A stretch of 64,000 nucleotides of DNA from Mycobacterium interjectum (GCA_002102225.1 LQPB01000043.1:58199-122198), one strand, 5' to 3'. Numbered from the stretch's first letter, positions 1-8,892 are shown. Made by a program: numbers and translations. The notes: generated from the letters alone by a model not told the origin.

Positions 1-117
1 TTCGCCGCCGGCCGATCGACCGCGGGACTTGCCGCGTGGGGTTACGCCAGCGGCGTCTCACTCGGTGATGGCAGCTTCTACGGCCGCCGCGCGGGCCGGT
101 CCGCCGCCAAGGGCTGA
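1..117 (+). CDS. C-terminus of an FAD-dependent oxidoreductase (KstD/fumarate reductase type), partial
   Basis: Frame 1 is open from the window edge to TGA at 115-117 and gives 38 residues with Gly-Ala-rich, Tyr and Ser content (ending GRRAGRSAAKG). This resembles the last FAD-contacting segment and tail of KstD/FrdA-type flavoproteins, where the product is called near the isoalloxazine site. Everything upstream lies outside the window. A second flavoprotein of this superfamily sits at 14464-16170, so the catabolic cluster is bracketed by two. The assignment is from pattern only, with no catalytic residues visible. Confidence 0.55.
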   Translation, partial: FAAGRSTAGLAAWGYASGVSLGDGSFYGRRAGRSAAKG

Positions 118-171
118 CACTCTTTTCTGTTCTGCGCGCGGGCTTCCGACAACCTCCAGAAGGAACGAGCC

Positions 172-618
172 ATGGACAGCGATCGACTGCAAGTTTTGTT
201 CGACGAGCGAGACATCGAGCGAACGCTGAAGCGGTTTGCCCGCGCGATGGACGATCGAGATTGGACCGCAGTGGCCGACATCCTGGCCGAGGACGCCGAG
301 GGCGACTTCGGAACCGGACGTCTGCGCGGAAGCGCGGCGATCGTCGAGCTGATCCGTGGGTATCTCGACAATTGCGGTCCGACCCAACACCTGCTGGGCA
401 ACGTCGTCATCGAGGTCGACGGGGACAGCGCGATCAGTCGCGCCTACGTCCATGACGTTCACCTGAGATCGGATGCCGACCCCCTGTGCCGGTTCTACAC
501 GCTCGGCGACTACACGGACACGTGGCAGCGCCGCCCCGACCGGTCGTGGCGCATCAAAGAACGGATCAAAACCAACCGGGCGCACGTCGGCGCACTCGAC
601 ATCTTCCGGGGTGCGTGA
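172..618 (+). CDS. SnoaL-like / NTF2-fold protein
   Basis: This is a 148-residue protein with the length and layout of SnoaL_4/NTF2-like proteins: an N-terminal helix pair (RDIERTLKRFARAMDDRDW), then an acidic strand and a C-terminal beta sheet with W-R-I-K. Such proteins are cyclases, isomerases or dehydratases, or bind hydrophobic ligands; the activity here is unknown. A good ribosome site (GAAGGAA at 160-166) precedes ATG 172. It lies between a flavoprotein tail and an IclR regulator. A second SnoaL-like gene occurs at 8413-8892, so the pathway probably uses two small fold-related enzymes. Confidence 0.75.
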   Translation: MDSDRLQVLFDERDIERTLKRFARAMDDRDWTAVADILAEDAEGDFGTGRLRGSAAIVELIRGYLDNCGPTQHLLGNVVIEVDGDSAISRAYVHDVHLRSDADPLCRFYTLGDYTDTWQRRPDRSWRIKERIKTNRAHVGALDIFRGA

Positions 619-647
619 CATCTGCCACACGGGTGTGATACAAACAG

Positions 648-666
648 ATATTCCTATTAGGAATAT
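648..666. promoter_or_regulatory. Perfect 19-bp palindrome, probable IclR-family operator
   Basis: ATATTCCTATTAGGAATAT reads as two 9-bp arms (648-656, 658-666) around one central T. It ends 28 bp before the IclR start codon and is markedly AT-rich in a GC-rich region. IclR-family regulators usually bind short palindromes near their own promoters. Autoregulation, and control of the downstream co-oriented genes, is inferred. Confidence 0.65.
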
Positions 667-694
667 GCCTGCCAGTTATACCCGCGGAGGACCG

Positions 695-1516
695 ATGACT
701 TCAGCCGTCAAGACCGTCGAAACCCCCACGGCCGTCATCGACCGAATCTCGCTGGTCCTCGACGCGTTCGACGGACCGGGCCGGCTAACGCTGGCGCAAA
801 TCGTGCGACGCACCGGTTTGCCCCGCTCGTCGGCGCATCGCATGCTCGAGCGCCTGGTACAGCTGCGCTGGCTGCGCCGCAGCGGCCGCGACTACGAGCT
901 CGGCATGCGGCTGGTGGAGCTGGGCTCGCTGGCCGTTCACCAGGACCGCCTGGTGCGGGCGGCCGGCCCCCTGCTGGGCCAATTACACCGCGCCACAGGG
1001 CTTTCCGTGCACTTGGCGGTCCTGGACGGGCCGGACGTCGTTTACCTGGACAAGATCGGCGACCAGCGGATCCCGACCCGCGTGGGCTGTCGTCAGCCCG
1101 CGCACTGCACCGCCGTCGGTAAGGCGATCCTCGCCTACCGCGACGACGATGCCGAGCTGGATTTGCAGGTGCGCAAGACGAAGTACTCGATCTGCAGTAG
1201 TGCGCAGTTGTCCATCGAATTGGCCAAGGTGCGGGCGCACGGTGTGGCGTTCGAACGGGAAGAGTCGCTGCTCGGATTCGGTTGCGTCGCAGCACCGATC
1301 GGAAGTCCCGATGACGCCGCACACGCGGTCGCCGCGGTCTCGGTGTGCGGCCCGATGAATCGCATGATGTTCGATCAGCGACTGACCGCCCCCGTGCGCA
1401 TGACCGCGATGGCCATCTGGCGCAACGTCGAAGACGGCCCGCGGCGAGTCGCGCCAACCCTCCAGCCGCTGCGTCCGCTGCGGCCGGCGACGCGGCCCGC
1501 CCTGCAGTACGCGTGA
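695..1516 (+). CDS. IclR-family transcriptional regulator
   Basis: The protein has 273 residues. An N-terminal winged helix (LTLAQIVRRTGLPRSSAHRMLERL) is followed by the IclR effector-binding domain with YLDKIG and the conserved CTAVGKAILA motif, then a Gly-rich C-terminal part. IclR proteins bind small aromatic or aliphatic ligands and control catabolic operons. ATG 695 was chosen because GCGGAGGA (684-691) lies just upstream; ATG 665 in the same frame lacks this and falls inside the palindrome. The stop overlaps the next start by 4 nt (GTGA), so regulator and esterase are probably co-translated. Confidence 0.9.
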   Translation: MTSAVKTVETPTAVIDRISLVLDAFDGPGRLTLAQIVRRTGLPRSSAHRMLERLVQLRWLRRSGRDYELGMRLVELGSLAVHQDRLVRAAGPLLGQLHRATGLSVHLAVLDGPDVVYLDKIGDQRIPTRVGCRQPAHCTAVGKAILAYRDDDAELDLQVRKTKYSICSSAQLSIELAKVRAHGVAFEREESLLGFGCVAAPIGSPDDAAHAVAAVSVCGPMNRMMFDQRLTAPVRMTAMAIWRNVEDGPRRVAPTLQPLRPLRPATRPALQYA

Positions 1517-2442
1517 CCCTCGATCCGCAGATCGCCCCCCTCATTGGGGAGTTGGACGCCGGCTTCCCGCCCGTCCACACCATGAGCGGGGCGGAGGCCA
1601 GGGCCGTGATTCGGTCGCGGTTCGTGCCGGCGTTCCGGCCCGAGGCCGTCGCCGATGTCCGCGACCAGACCATCGCGGGCCCGGGCGGCGAACTCCCGGT
1701 CCGGATCTACCGGCCCGCGGGTGACGGCCTGCCGGTGCTGGTGTACGGGCACGGCGGCGGGTTTGTCTTCTGCGATCTGGACAGTCACGACGGACTGTGC
1801 CGCTCTCTCGCTAATCATGTTCCCGCGGTGGTGGTTTCGGTGGCATACCGGCTTGCACCCGAACATCGTTGGCCGGCCGCGGCCGACGACCTGTATGCGG
1901 CCGTCCAGTGGGCGGCGGACAACGCGTCGAGGTTGGGGGGCGACCCGGGGCGGATCGCGGTGGGCGGCGACAGCGCCGGCGGCAACCTGGCCGCCGTGAC
2001 CGCACTGATGGCCCGGGACCGCGGCGGGCCCGCACTGGCTGCACAATTGCTGCTTTACCCTCTCCTGGCCAGTGATTTCGACACCGCGTCGTACCAACTA
2101 TTCGGCAGCGGTTACTACAATCCGAAGCCGGCGTTGCAGTGGTACTGGGATCAGTACGTGCCGTCCGAAGCTGACCGGGCGCACCCGTACGCCACACCGC
2201 GCAACGCCGACCTGCACGGCCTGCCGCGAGCAGTGATGGTGACCGCCGGGCACGATCCCCTGCGAGACGAGGCGCTGGACTATGCGACCGCGCTCGCGAC
2301 TGCCGGGGTACCCGTCGCGCGAGCCCATTTCGATGGTGCCGTGCACGGTTTCATGACCATGCCGATGTTGGACATTGCGCAGGAAGCCCGTCGGCGCGCA
2401 AGCGCGGAGCTCAGCGCTGCATTGCGGTCGCCGCATGGCTGA
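1513..2442 (+). CDS. Alpha/beta hydrolase, HSL-type esterase
   Basis: The 309-residue protein belongs to the hormone-sensitive lipase family (alpha/beta hydrolase fold-3). It shows the oxyanion motif HGGG, the nucleophile elbow GDSAGG, an acid in HDPLRDE and the catalytic His in VHGF. It would hydrolyse a carboxylic ester, for instance the ester made by the Baeyer-Villiger enzyme encoded nearby; that link is inferred. GTG 1513 overlaps the IclR stop by 4 nt and gives the usual HSL N-terminus. A paralogue lies at 9763-10707. Confidence 0.88.
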   Translation: MTLDPQIAPLIGELDAGFPPVHTMSGAEARAVIRSRFVPAFRPEAVADVRDQTIAGPGGELPVRIYRPAGDGLPVLVYGHGGGFVFCDLDSHDGLCRSLANHVPAVVVSVAYRLAPEHRWPAAADDLYAAVQWAADNASRLGGDPGRIAVGGDSAGGNLAAVTALMARDRGGPALAAQLLLYPLLASDFDTASYQLFGSGYYNPKPALQWYWDQYVPSEADRAHPYATPRNADLHGLPRAVMVTAGHDPLRDEALDYATALATAGVPVARAHFDGAVHGFMTMPMLDIAQEARRRASAELSAALRSPHG

Positions 2443-2791
2443 CGGCGAAGTCTTCGTGATCGACCGCGTCGTCACCAAGCCGGGCTGTGCGCGGCGGTTC
2501 GTCGACACCTACCTCGCCGAGTACGCCCCGGGTGCGCGGGATCGCGGGATGACGCTGCGCGACGTCCTGGTGAGCCCGCCAATCTGGTTCGACGAATCCG
2601 TAGAGCACGTCAACACCGTCACCATCACCTGGACACTGCCCAGCGCACAGGCGTGGTGGCAGATGACGTGGCAAGGCCGGACGGATCCGGCGCTCGGCGA
2701 GTGGTGGACGCGGGTCGGTGCCCTGATCGTCGACCGGTCCAGGTCGTGCGCGGCGGCAGCCGCAGACGTGGACGGGCTCTGCGATGTATAG
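2435..2791 (+). CDS. Small hypothetical protein, possible dimeric alpha/beta-barrel
   Basis: A 118-residue protein with no motif I can name. It is rich in Trp (WQMTWQGRTDPALGEWW) and has alternating strand and helix pattern consistent with a NIPSNAP/Dabb-like ferredoxin fold. ATG 2435 overlaps the esterase stop by 8 nt, and its own stop overlaps the next start by 8 nt, so it is translationally linked to both. It probably acts with the downstream Dabb-like protein; no reaction can be assigned. Confidence 0.65.
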   Translation: MADGEVFVIDRVVTKPGCARRFVDTYLAEYAPGARDRGMTLRDVLVSPPIWFDESVEHVNTVTITWTLPSAQAWWQMTWQGRTDPALGEWWTRVGALIVDRSRSCAAAAADVDGLCDV

Positions 2792-3419
2792 CGTGACCCG
2801 GCTGATCGATGTGGCCGAGCCGGACCGCGACCGGATGGTTGCCGCACTGCGCGGCGCGGCTTCCGGCGCCGGCGCGCTGGGTTGGGTGGTAGAACCCACG
2901 CTGCCGGGTTCGCGCAACGGCGGCGACATCATCGCCCACCTCCGGTTCGCCTCCAAGGGCCAATGGGATCGTGCCGCGGCCTGTTTCGGCGAGGCATTGG
3001 ACGATCCCGCGATCGGCCGGGTGAACGGTGCTGCCTACTCGGGACGGCCCGTGCACCGAGCCCAGAAGCCCGGAACCGTATACCGGGCGCTGCTGTTAAG
3101 CGTGCAGCCCGACACGGATCAGGCCACCGTCGCCCGTTTCGAGGCTGAGCTGCAACTGATGCCGCAGTATGTGCGCACCATCACCGACTGGCAGCTGAGC
3201 AGGGTCGAGCAGGCGACCGGCGTGTCGGCGTGGACCCACGTATTCGAACAACTTTTCACCGACGAGGACGGGCTGATGGGGCCGTATCTGATGCATCCGA
3301 TCCACTGGGCGGTGGTGGACCGCTGGTTCGATCCCGAATGTCCTGACGTCGTTGTGCGCGACCGCGTCTGCCACAGCTTCTGCCAGAGCGACGCGGCAGT
3401 TCTGCGGCTGGGCGGCTAA
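2784..3419 (+). CDS. Dabb-like (stress-responsive A/B barrel) protein
   Basis: The protein has 211 residues with two similar halves: MYSVTRLIDV...LRGAASG near the N-terminus and YRALLLSVQPDTDQATVARFEAEL in the middle, the second followed by TDWQLSRVEQ and THVFEQ, which are typical of Dabb domains. It likely forms a two-domain ferredoxin-like barrel. Dabb proteins include cyclases and many unassigned catabolic proteins. It overlaps the preceding gene by 8 nt and is the last intact gene of the IclR-led operon. Confidence 0.68.
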   Translation: MYSVTRLIDVAEPDRDRMVAALRGAASGAGALGWVVEPTLPGSRNGGDIIAHLRFASKGQWDRAAACFGEALDDPAIGRVNGAAYSGRPVHRAQKPGTVYRALLLSVQPDTDQATVARFEAELQLMPQYVRTITDWQLSRVEQATGVSAWTHVFEQLFTDEDGLMGPYLMHPIHWAVVDRWFDPECPDVVVRDRVCHSFCQSDAAVLRLGG

Positions 3420-3426
3420 CCACACA

Positions 3427-3609
3427 ATGCGCCACTCCATTCGCCTCGAACGGGCATGCGCGGCGCCGCCCGCGCTCGTCTACGACATCCTCATCGACGT
3501 CGAGCGGTGGCCGGAATCGGGGCGCGCAGCGCCGGTTGGAAGAAGTCGGACAAGCATGCCCCGCATGGCCGCCGATTTGGCCAGAGGAGCGGAGCGCCGA
3601 GCTGGCTGA
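3427..3609 (+). pseudogene. Truncated SRPBCC (START-fold) gene remnant
   Basis: ATG 3427 opens 60 codons. The first 30 or so residues (RLERACAAPPALVYDILIDVERWPE) match the conserved start of SRPBCC/polyketide-cyclase proteins, where Val-Tyr-x-x-hydrophobic and a Trp-Pro turn recur. After that the frame becomes Arg-rich and ends early; family members are about 140-160 residues. The next frame gives a Trp-Lys-Lys stretch that could be the displaced continuation. The convergent SDR gene begins 30 bp on, so the 3' part is probably lost. It is a probable decayed gene, not certain. Confidence 0.4.
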
Positions 3610-3639
3610 TCGGCGATATACGCCGGCGCGCGTGTCGCG

Positions 3640-4527
3640 TCAGATTCCCGTGGGGCAGATGTTTGGGTTGGCGGTCGCCGGCGGCGGCAACGGCGGCAAC
3701 ACCGTCGTGCCGTCGAGACTGCGCACCGGCAACTGCTGCGAGAAGGGGTAGTGCAGGCTGAACGCAACCAAGCCGGTGCGTGCCGCGGCGGGCAGGTGGC
3801 ACATCGCCAGCACCGTCTCGGCCAGGTACTCCACCGGCTCGGTCGGAAAAGTGTCCGGGATCAGCTGCGCGGCACCGGGTGTACGGACCGCCGTCGATGG
3901 CCCAACGCAATTGACCGCGATATTCGCGTCGAGCAGTTCGGCGGCCACCCCCTGCGTGAACCGGTGCAGCGCGGCCTTCATGGACGCGTAAATCACATCG
4001 CCCGAGGTCTTGTTGTATTCCCGGTACGGCCGCACCGGGGCCACGCCGGTGACCGAGCCAATGTTGACGATCCAGCCGGCGCCTTGCTCGCGCATGTGTG
4101 GCACGGCAGATTTCGTCAGGACGAACGGCACCCGCAGATAGTGCTCCACGGTGCGGTCGAACGTTTCCAGGCTCATCTGTTCGACCGGCGAGTAGTCGGC
4201 GAAACCTGCGTTGTTGACCAGGATGTCGATGCGCCCGGTGCGGTCGAGCACCGCGTCGACCAACCCGTCGCGCTGTTCGGCGTCCTCCAGGTTCGCCGCG
4301 ACGCCGAACGCCTGCCCCCCGGCGGCCTCGATCAGGCCGACCGTCTCGGCGATAGTGCCCGGTAGCGCGGAGGTAGTTCCGGACCGCGTCGACAACGACG
4401 GCGCGTGCGACCGCGCTGTCACCGCCACCGTGGCGCCCTCGGCCGCCAGCCGCTGGGCGATCGCCCGGCCGATTCCCCGGCTGCTGCCCGTCACCAAAGC
4501 CGTTCTGCCGGAGAGTAATCGGCTCAT
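3640..4527 (-). CDS. Short-chain dehydrogenase/reductase
   Basis: A 295-residue classical SDR. It has the cofactor motif TGSSRGIG near residue 14, the structural NNAG, an active-site Ser in NIGSVTG and the YxxxK pair in YASMKAA. It should oxidise or reduce a hydroxyl/keto group with NAD(P)(H). A C-terminal extension of roughly 30 Pro-rich residues goes beyond the usual 250-270. Its ATG overlaps the stop of the upstream Baeyer-Villiger gene by 4 nt (ATGA), so the alcohol-to-ketone and ketone-to-ester steps may be coupled. Confidence 0.88.
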   Translation of the reverse strand: MSRLLSGRTALVTGSSRGIGRAIAQRLAAEGATVAVTARSHAPSLSTRSGTTSALPGTIAETVGLIEAAGGQAFGVAANLEDAEQRDGLVDAVLDRTGRIDILVNNAGFADYSPVEQMSLETFDRTVEHYLRVPFVLTKSAVPHMREQGAGWIVNIGSVTGVAPVRPYREYNKTSGDVIYASMKAALHRFTQGVAAELLDANIAVNCVGPSTAVRTPGAAQLIPDTFPTEPVEYLAETVLAMCHLPAAARTGLVAFSLHYPFSQQLPVRSLDGTTVLPPLPPPATANPNICPTGI

Positions 4528-6455
4528 CGCAGGGTAAAATCCGCTTCGACCGGGGCGCGATGGTCACGCCAGAAGTCGATCAGGCGATACGGGAAGGCGG
4601 TCACGATCCGCCCTCCGCCCGAGCGGTAGTAGGTATGGGCGGAGGGAGTGTGGCACCAAACGGTACCGGCCATGGTCGCGTCGATGTCGGCGACGTAACG
4701 CTCGTAGGCGTCCTGTGTCACCTCGATCGTGACGGCTTTGCGCAGCGCCATCAATTGCAGGCATTCCGTCACGTAGTGAACCATCACTTCGACGCCGAAG
4801 TTGTGGCCCGCTCCGTGCCCCGGGCTGTAGTTGGGTGCCGAGGAAATGAACATGTTCGGGAAGCCGGGCACCATTCCGCCCCGGTAGGCCCGCGGAATGT
4901 CGCCCCACTCCTCGGTGAGCCGCCTACCGCCGCGGCCCCGGATATCAATGGTCGAAAGAAAATCCAGGTAGTAGCCGGTCGCGTAGACGATGACGTCGAG
5001 GTCGATCTGACGGCCGTCGGCCGTCACGATGCCGGTCTCGTTGACCCGGGCCGGCTCGCTGGCCTCAACGTCCACATGTTCGCGCGCCAGCGCCGCGTAA
5101 TAGCCACCGGGATCGCGGATGATCCGCTTGCCGTAGGGGGCGAAGTCCGGCGTGACCTTTCGGGCGAGCTCGCTGCCGGCGCCGAACACCTGATCGATGT
5201 AGCCCAGGCACAGCTGCAGCAGCACGTCGTTGGCCGGCGAGATGGACAGGTGCTTGGCCGCCCAGTCCGGATCGTGCAGAATCACCGGGTAATTGTTGTC
5301 CGCCGTCCCCCAATACGATTTGAGCCGAACCCAATTCGCGTAGTACGGCAGCCGGGTGCCCAGCCACCGCTGGTATTCCGGAACCTCGTCCGACGCCCGC
5401 CGTCGCGGCGCCACCCAGTGCGGCTGACGTTGGAACACCGTCAGATGCGCGACGTGGTCCACGCACGCGTCGACGATCTGCACCGCGGTGCAGCCGGCGC
5501 CGATGACGGCCACCCTTTTGCCCGTGAGATCGAGATCGGGATCCCACCGCGCGGAGTGGATCGAAACTCCCGAGAAGGCCGCGCGGCCAGGCAGATCCGG
5601 CCAGCGGGGGCGGTTGAGATACCCGGCGGCCGGAATCACCACGTCGGCGTAGCTCACGTCGCGGGCGCCGTCGGGGCCCACCGAATGGATCTGCCACTGC
5701 TGCCGCTCTTCGTCCCACCACAGCGCCTCGGCCTCGGTGCCGAACCGGGTGCGCTTGCGCACGTCGTTTTTGTCGGCCACCGACACCAGGTAGGCCTGGT
5801 ACTCCGCACCCATCGGGTAGTAACTCGACCAATCGCCATTGATGTCGCGGGACAGGGAGTAGTACGCCGACGGGGTGTCCACGCCGATGCCGGGATACGT
5901 GGTGGTGTACCAGGTGCCGCCGACCTCGCCGTTGCGCTCGATGATCTCGTATTCGATGCCCGCGTCCGCGCACGCAAGGGCGGCGGTGATTCCGGCAATG
6001 CCGGCCCCGATGATGACAACCTTGAAGCCGGCGGGAAGCTTGGCGGTGCGCGGCAGCACCGGCCGCGACGGGTGGAATCCGCCCTGCTCGAGCAGCAACT
6101 CGAGATACTCGGGACCGACGGTTCCCCCGAGGGCGACGGGCGCGATGCGCGCGAACAGATCGAGGTCGTCGACGGGTAACGCGCCGCTCGGACGGGGTGA
6201 CCACAGTGCGGCGACGATCGCCTCGACGAGCGCCGCGGCGGTCTCCGGATCGGTTACGCCGGCCTGCTCCGGTGGGTCCGGCACATGGGAGATCTTCGGT
6301 GCGAACCGGTCGACCACCGCCGCGTCACCGGTCAGTTGCGCCAGGACGGCAACCAGCACTCCAGGGTCCGCCTGGCACAGGTTCGCCCGCAGTTCGTCAC
6401 GATCCAGATCCAGCCGTCCGGTGCTTTCGGTCGTGACGGGCACGCCAGCGCTCAT
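4524..6455 (-). CDS. Flavin-containing Baeyer-Villiger monooxygenase
   Basis: The protein has 643 residues. The FAD Rossmann motif GAGIAG is at 150-155 and is followed by the BVMO/FMO fingerprint GGTWYTTTYPGIGVDTPS. The Baeyer-Villiger signature FxGxxxHxxxW(P/D) is intact at 294-305 (F294, G296, H300, W304, D305). A second Rossmann motif for NADPH (GAGCTA) starts near 319. About 140 extra N-terminal residues precede the core, as in the large BVMO subgroup. It would insert oxygen beside a ketone to give an ester or lactone. It is the first gene of a two-gene minus-strand unit with the SDR. Confidence 0.92.
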   Translation of the reverse strand: MSAGVPVTTESTGRLDLDRDELRANLCQADPGVLVAVLAQLTGDAAVVDRFAPKISHVPDPPEQAGVTDPETAAALVEAIVAALWSPRPSGALPVDDLDLFARIAPVALGGTVGPEYLELLLEQGGFHPSRPVLPRTAKLPAGFKVVIIGAGIAGITAALACADAGIEYEIIERNGEVGGTWYTTTYPGIGVDTPSAYYSLSRDINGDWSSYYPMGAEYQAYLVSVADKNDVRKRTRFGTEAEALWWDEERQQWQIHSVGPDGARDVSYADVVIPAAGYLNRPRWPDLPGRAAFSGVSIHSARWDPDLDLTGKRVAVIGAGCTAVQIVDACVDHVAHLTVFQRQPHWVAPRRRASDEVPEYQRWLGTRLPYYANWVRLKSYWGTADNNYPVILHDPDWAAKHLSISPANDVLLQLCLGYIDQVFGAGSELARKVTPDFAPYGKRIIRDPGGYYAALAREHVDVEASEPARVNETGIVTADGRQIDLDVIVYATGYYLDFLSTIDIRGRGGRRLTEEWGDIPRAYRGGMVPGFPNMFISSAPNYSPGHGAGHNFGVEVMVHYVTECLQLMALRKAVTIEVTQDAYERYVADIDATMAGTVWCHTPSAHTYYRSGGGRIVTAFPYRLIDFWRDHRAPVEADFTLR

Positions 6456-6544
6456 GCTAACGAGTATCGAATCCGTCCGCGCGGATGTGCGGGTCCATGT
6501 CTACTCAGCGGGACGCCGACAGCCCGCGACTTCGTGTCGGCGCC

Positions 6545-6550
6545 TACCGT
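6545..6550 (+). promoter_or_regulatory. Putative -10 (TACCGT) for leaderless acyl-CoA synthetase
   Basis: TACCGT fits the mycobacterial TANNNT -10 box and stands 7 nt before ATG 6558, so transcription would begin at or next to the start codon. There is no Shine-Dalgarno sequence. No -35 is claimed. Confidence 0.45.
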
Positions 6551-6557
6551 GGCGGGC

Positions 6558-8166
6558 ATGCAGTCCGACCTGGATGCTGTCGTCGCGCGGGCGCGCAGCC
6601 ATGGGCTCGGCGATATCCCCCGCCGGTCGGCCCGCCTGCACCCGGACAAGACCGCGGTCATCGACGGCGACGTGGTGCTGAGCTTCGCCGAGTTCGACAA
6701 CCTGGTCGATCGCGCCGCGGCGGCATTACATGACAACGGCTTTGGGCCCGGTGACCGCATCGCGCTCCTGTCGCGCAACTGCTGGCAGTATGCGGTGCTG
6801 GCGTTCGCCACTGCGCGCGCCGGGGTGGTGCTGGTTCCCGTCAACTTCATGCTGACCCCCGACGAGATCTCCTACATTCTCGGTCACAGCGGGGTCCGCG
6901 GATTCGTCGTCGAAGCCGAGTTGGCGCCGACGGCCGAAGAGGCGATGCGGCGCGGTGGCGTGGTGGAAGTTCGGGTTGCGCTGGCGCCCGCCGGGTGCGA
7001 CGCACCCTCTGGTTGGGACGACTTCGCGCAGTGGCTTTCGACCGACACCACGGCCCCCAGCCCGCGCATCGACGACGACCAGCTGGTGCGGCTGATGTAC
7101 ACCAGCGGAACCGAGTCGCACCCCAAGGCGGCCATGCACACCAGCCGCAGCCTGATGTGGCAGTACGTGAGCACCGTCGTCGCGGGCGAGATGACCCACG
7201 GCGACGTCGAAATCCACTCGCTGCCGCTGTATCACTGCGCGCAATTGGACAACTTCCTGGCCACCGACATCTACCTGGGCGCCACCAGCATCATCCTGCC
7301 GCGACCGGACCCGGATTCGGTGCTGCGCACGATCGAGCGATACCGAGTCACCAACTACTTCGCCCCCCCCGACGGTGTGGATCTCGCTGCTGCGCTCGCC
7401 GGTGTTCGATGCGGTCGACCTCTCCAGCCTGCGCAAGGGCTACTACGGCGCCTCGGCGATGCCGGTCGAGGTCTTGGCCGAAATGCGGCAACGGCTGCCG
7501 AATCTGAGGTTGTGGAACTTCTACGGCCAGACCGAGATGGCGCCGCTGGCCTCGGCACTGGGCCCCGATGATCAGGACGCACACGCCGGTTCGGCCGGAC
7601 GCCCGGTCGCCAATGTGGAAACGGCAATCCTCGACGCCGACGACATCCCGGTTCAGACCGGTGTCGTCGGCGAAATCGCCCATCGCAGCCCGCATTTGAT
7701 GCTGGGGTATCTGGACGACCCGGAACGCTCCGCCGACGCTTTCCGCGGCGGCTGGTTCCACTCCGGCGATCTGGGTTTCTACGACGAGCACGGCCTGTTG
7801 TACGTCGTCGACCGCAAAAAGGACATGATCAAGACCGGTGGAGAGAACGTCGCCAGCCGGGAGGTCGAGGAAGTCCTCTACCGGCACACCGGCATCCACG
7901 AGGTTGCGGTGTTCGGCCTGCCACACCCGGTCTGGGTGGAGGCCGTGGCGGCCGCGATCGTGGCACGCGACGGCGTGACGTTGACGGAGCAGGACGTCGT
8001 CGCCCACTGTCGAGAGCACCTAGCCGGATTCAAGACACCCAAACGGGTCTTCTTCGTCGACTCGTTGCCGAAGAACCCGAGCGGCAAGCTGATCAAACGC
8101 CTGCTGCGTGAACGCTTCGGGACTGCTGCTCACCTGACAACGCACGACGGGGTCGGCCGTTCGTGA
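6558..8166 (+). pseudogene. fadD: Acyl-CoA synthetase (FadD-like), frameshifted at a C8 tract
   Basis: The AMP-forming ligase reads in one frame from ATG 6558 to about 7380 and in another to 8166. Conserved parts occur on both sides: the P-loop YTSGTESHPKAA, LPLYHCAQ and FAPP before the break; then GYYGASAMP, FYGQTE, the Asp of GGWFHSGDLG, YVVDRKKDMIKTGGENV and the C-terminal Lys region NPSGKLIK. The break is at eight C residues (7373-7380); seven would restore about 535 residues, the normal length. It is a real inactivation, a slippage switch or a sequence error. It would activate a carboxylate product of the cluster to its CoA thioester. Confidence 0.85.
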
Positions 8167-8330
8167 AAACCGCCATCAGCGACCGCTGACCGGGCGAGAC
8201 TGTTAACTCGGTCAGGAGACCGGGATAATGGGGATCTTTTTCATGGCGCTGGCCCGGGGGTCGGGCGCGGAAACTTCCGACCATATTTCTCGCGCGACCA
8301 CGTGTGCCTCGTCTACCCGGCTGCGCGAGT

Positions 8331-8345
8331 ACACCCGCGGGGTGT
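8331..8345. promoter_or_regulatory. 15-bp palindrome upstream of the second SnoaL operon
   Basis: ACACCC-GCG-GGGTGT is a perfect inverted repeat in the 246-bp gap (8167-8412) between the acyl-CoA synthetase and the next gene. It ends 67 bp before ATG 8413, a reasonable operator position. The rest of the gap shows nothing else I can assign. Confidence 0.4.
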
Positions 8346-8412
8346 GGCGCTCATGTTCCACTGACCGGGCATCGGCCTGCCGCGCCGGCCACTCCCGGCG
8401 TTGACTTGCGCC

Positions 8413-8892
8413 ATGGCCACTGACATCACGCTGCCCGAATTGCAGGAGTTCATCGCCGGCTTCTGGTACCACTACGACGAGGCCCACTATGACGAGATGG
8501 CGGCCGCTTACGCCGAGGATGTGCACTACCTAACCCGAAGCGATTCCGGTGCAAGCCCTTTCGAGGACTTGATGTCACCGGAGCTCAAGGATCGCGACGC
8601 GGTGATGGAATGGCTGTCCGAGCACCGCAAGCAGAGCCCGTATCCGCTGCGCCACCACGCGACCAACGTGCACCGCACCGGCACCGAGGGCGACGTCACC
8701 CGCGCGCGGTTCTACATCCTCGTCAACCAGATCGCCAACTTCGTGCCGTTCGCGGTGTCCAGTGGCGTCGTCAACGTCGGGGTCCGGCGCGGCGCCAACG
8801 GCCTCGAATTCACCGAGATGGACGTCGTCCTCGACGCCACCAACTCGATGCTGCTGTCGGAGCTGGGCGCCGGCAGTGCCGCGGGTTCGTGA
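8413..8892 (+). CDS. SnoaL-like / NTF2-fold protein
   Basis: 159 residues with the SnoaL/ring-hydroxylating-dioxygenase beta-subunit style layout: FIAGFWYHYDEAHYDEMAAAYAEDVHY at the N-terminus, a central RHHATNVHRTGTEGD strand pair and a C-terminal sheet. It could be a dehydratase or isomerase; the specific activity is unknown. ATG 8413 was preferred over an upstream TTG (8401) that adds four residues. The stop overlaps the next GTG start by 4 nt. It heads a plus-strand operon with SDR, esterase, unknown oxygenase-like gene and a second SDR. Confidence 0.75.
   Translation: MATDITLPELQEFIAGFWYHYDEAHYDEMAAAYAEDVHYLTRSDSGASPFEDLMSPELKDRDAVMEWLSEHRKQSPYPLRHHATNVHRTGTEGDVTRARFYILVNQIANFVPFAVSSGVVNVGVRRGANGLEFTEMDVVLDATNSMLLSELGAGSAAGS

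Noticed and set aside
8167..8412. Small gene in the gap after the acyl-CoA synthetase
   Set aside because: Short frames on both strands lack ribosome sites and look like random GC-rich translation.
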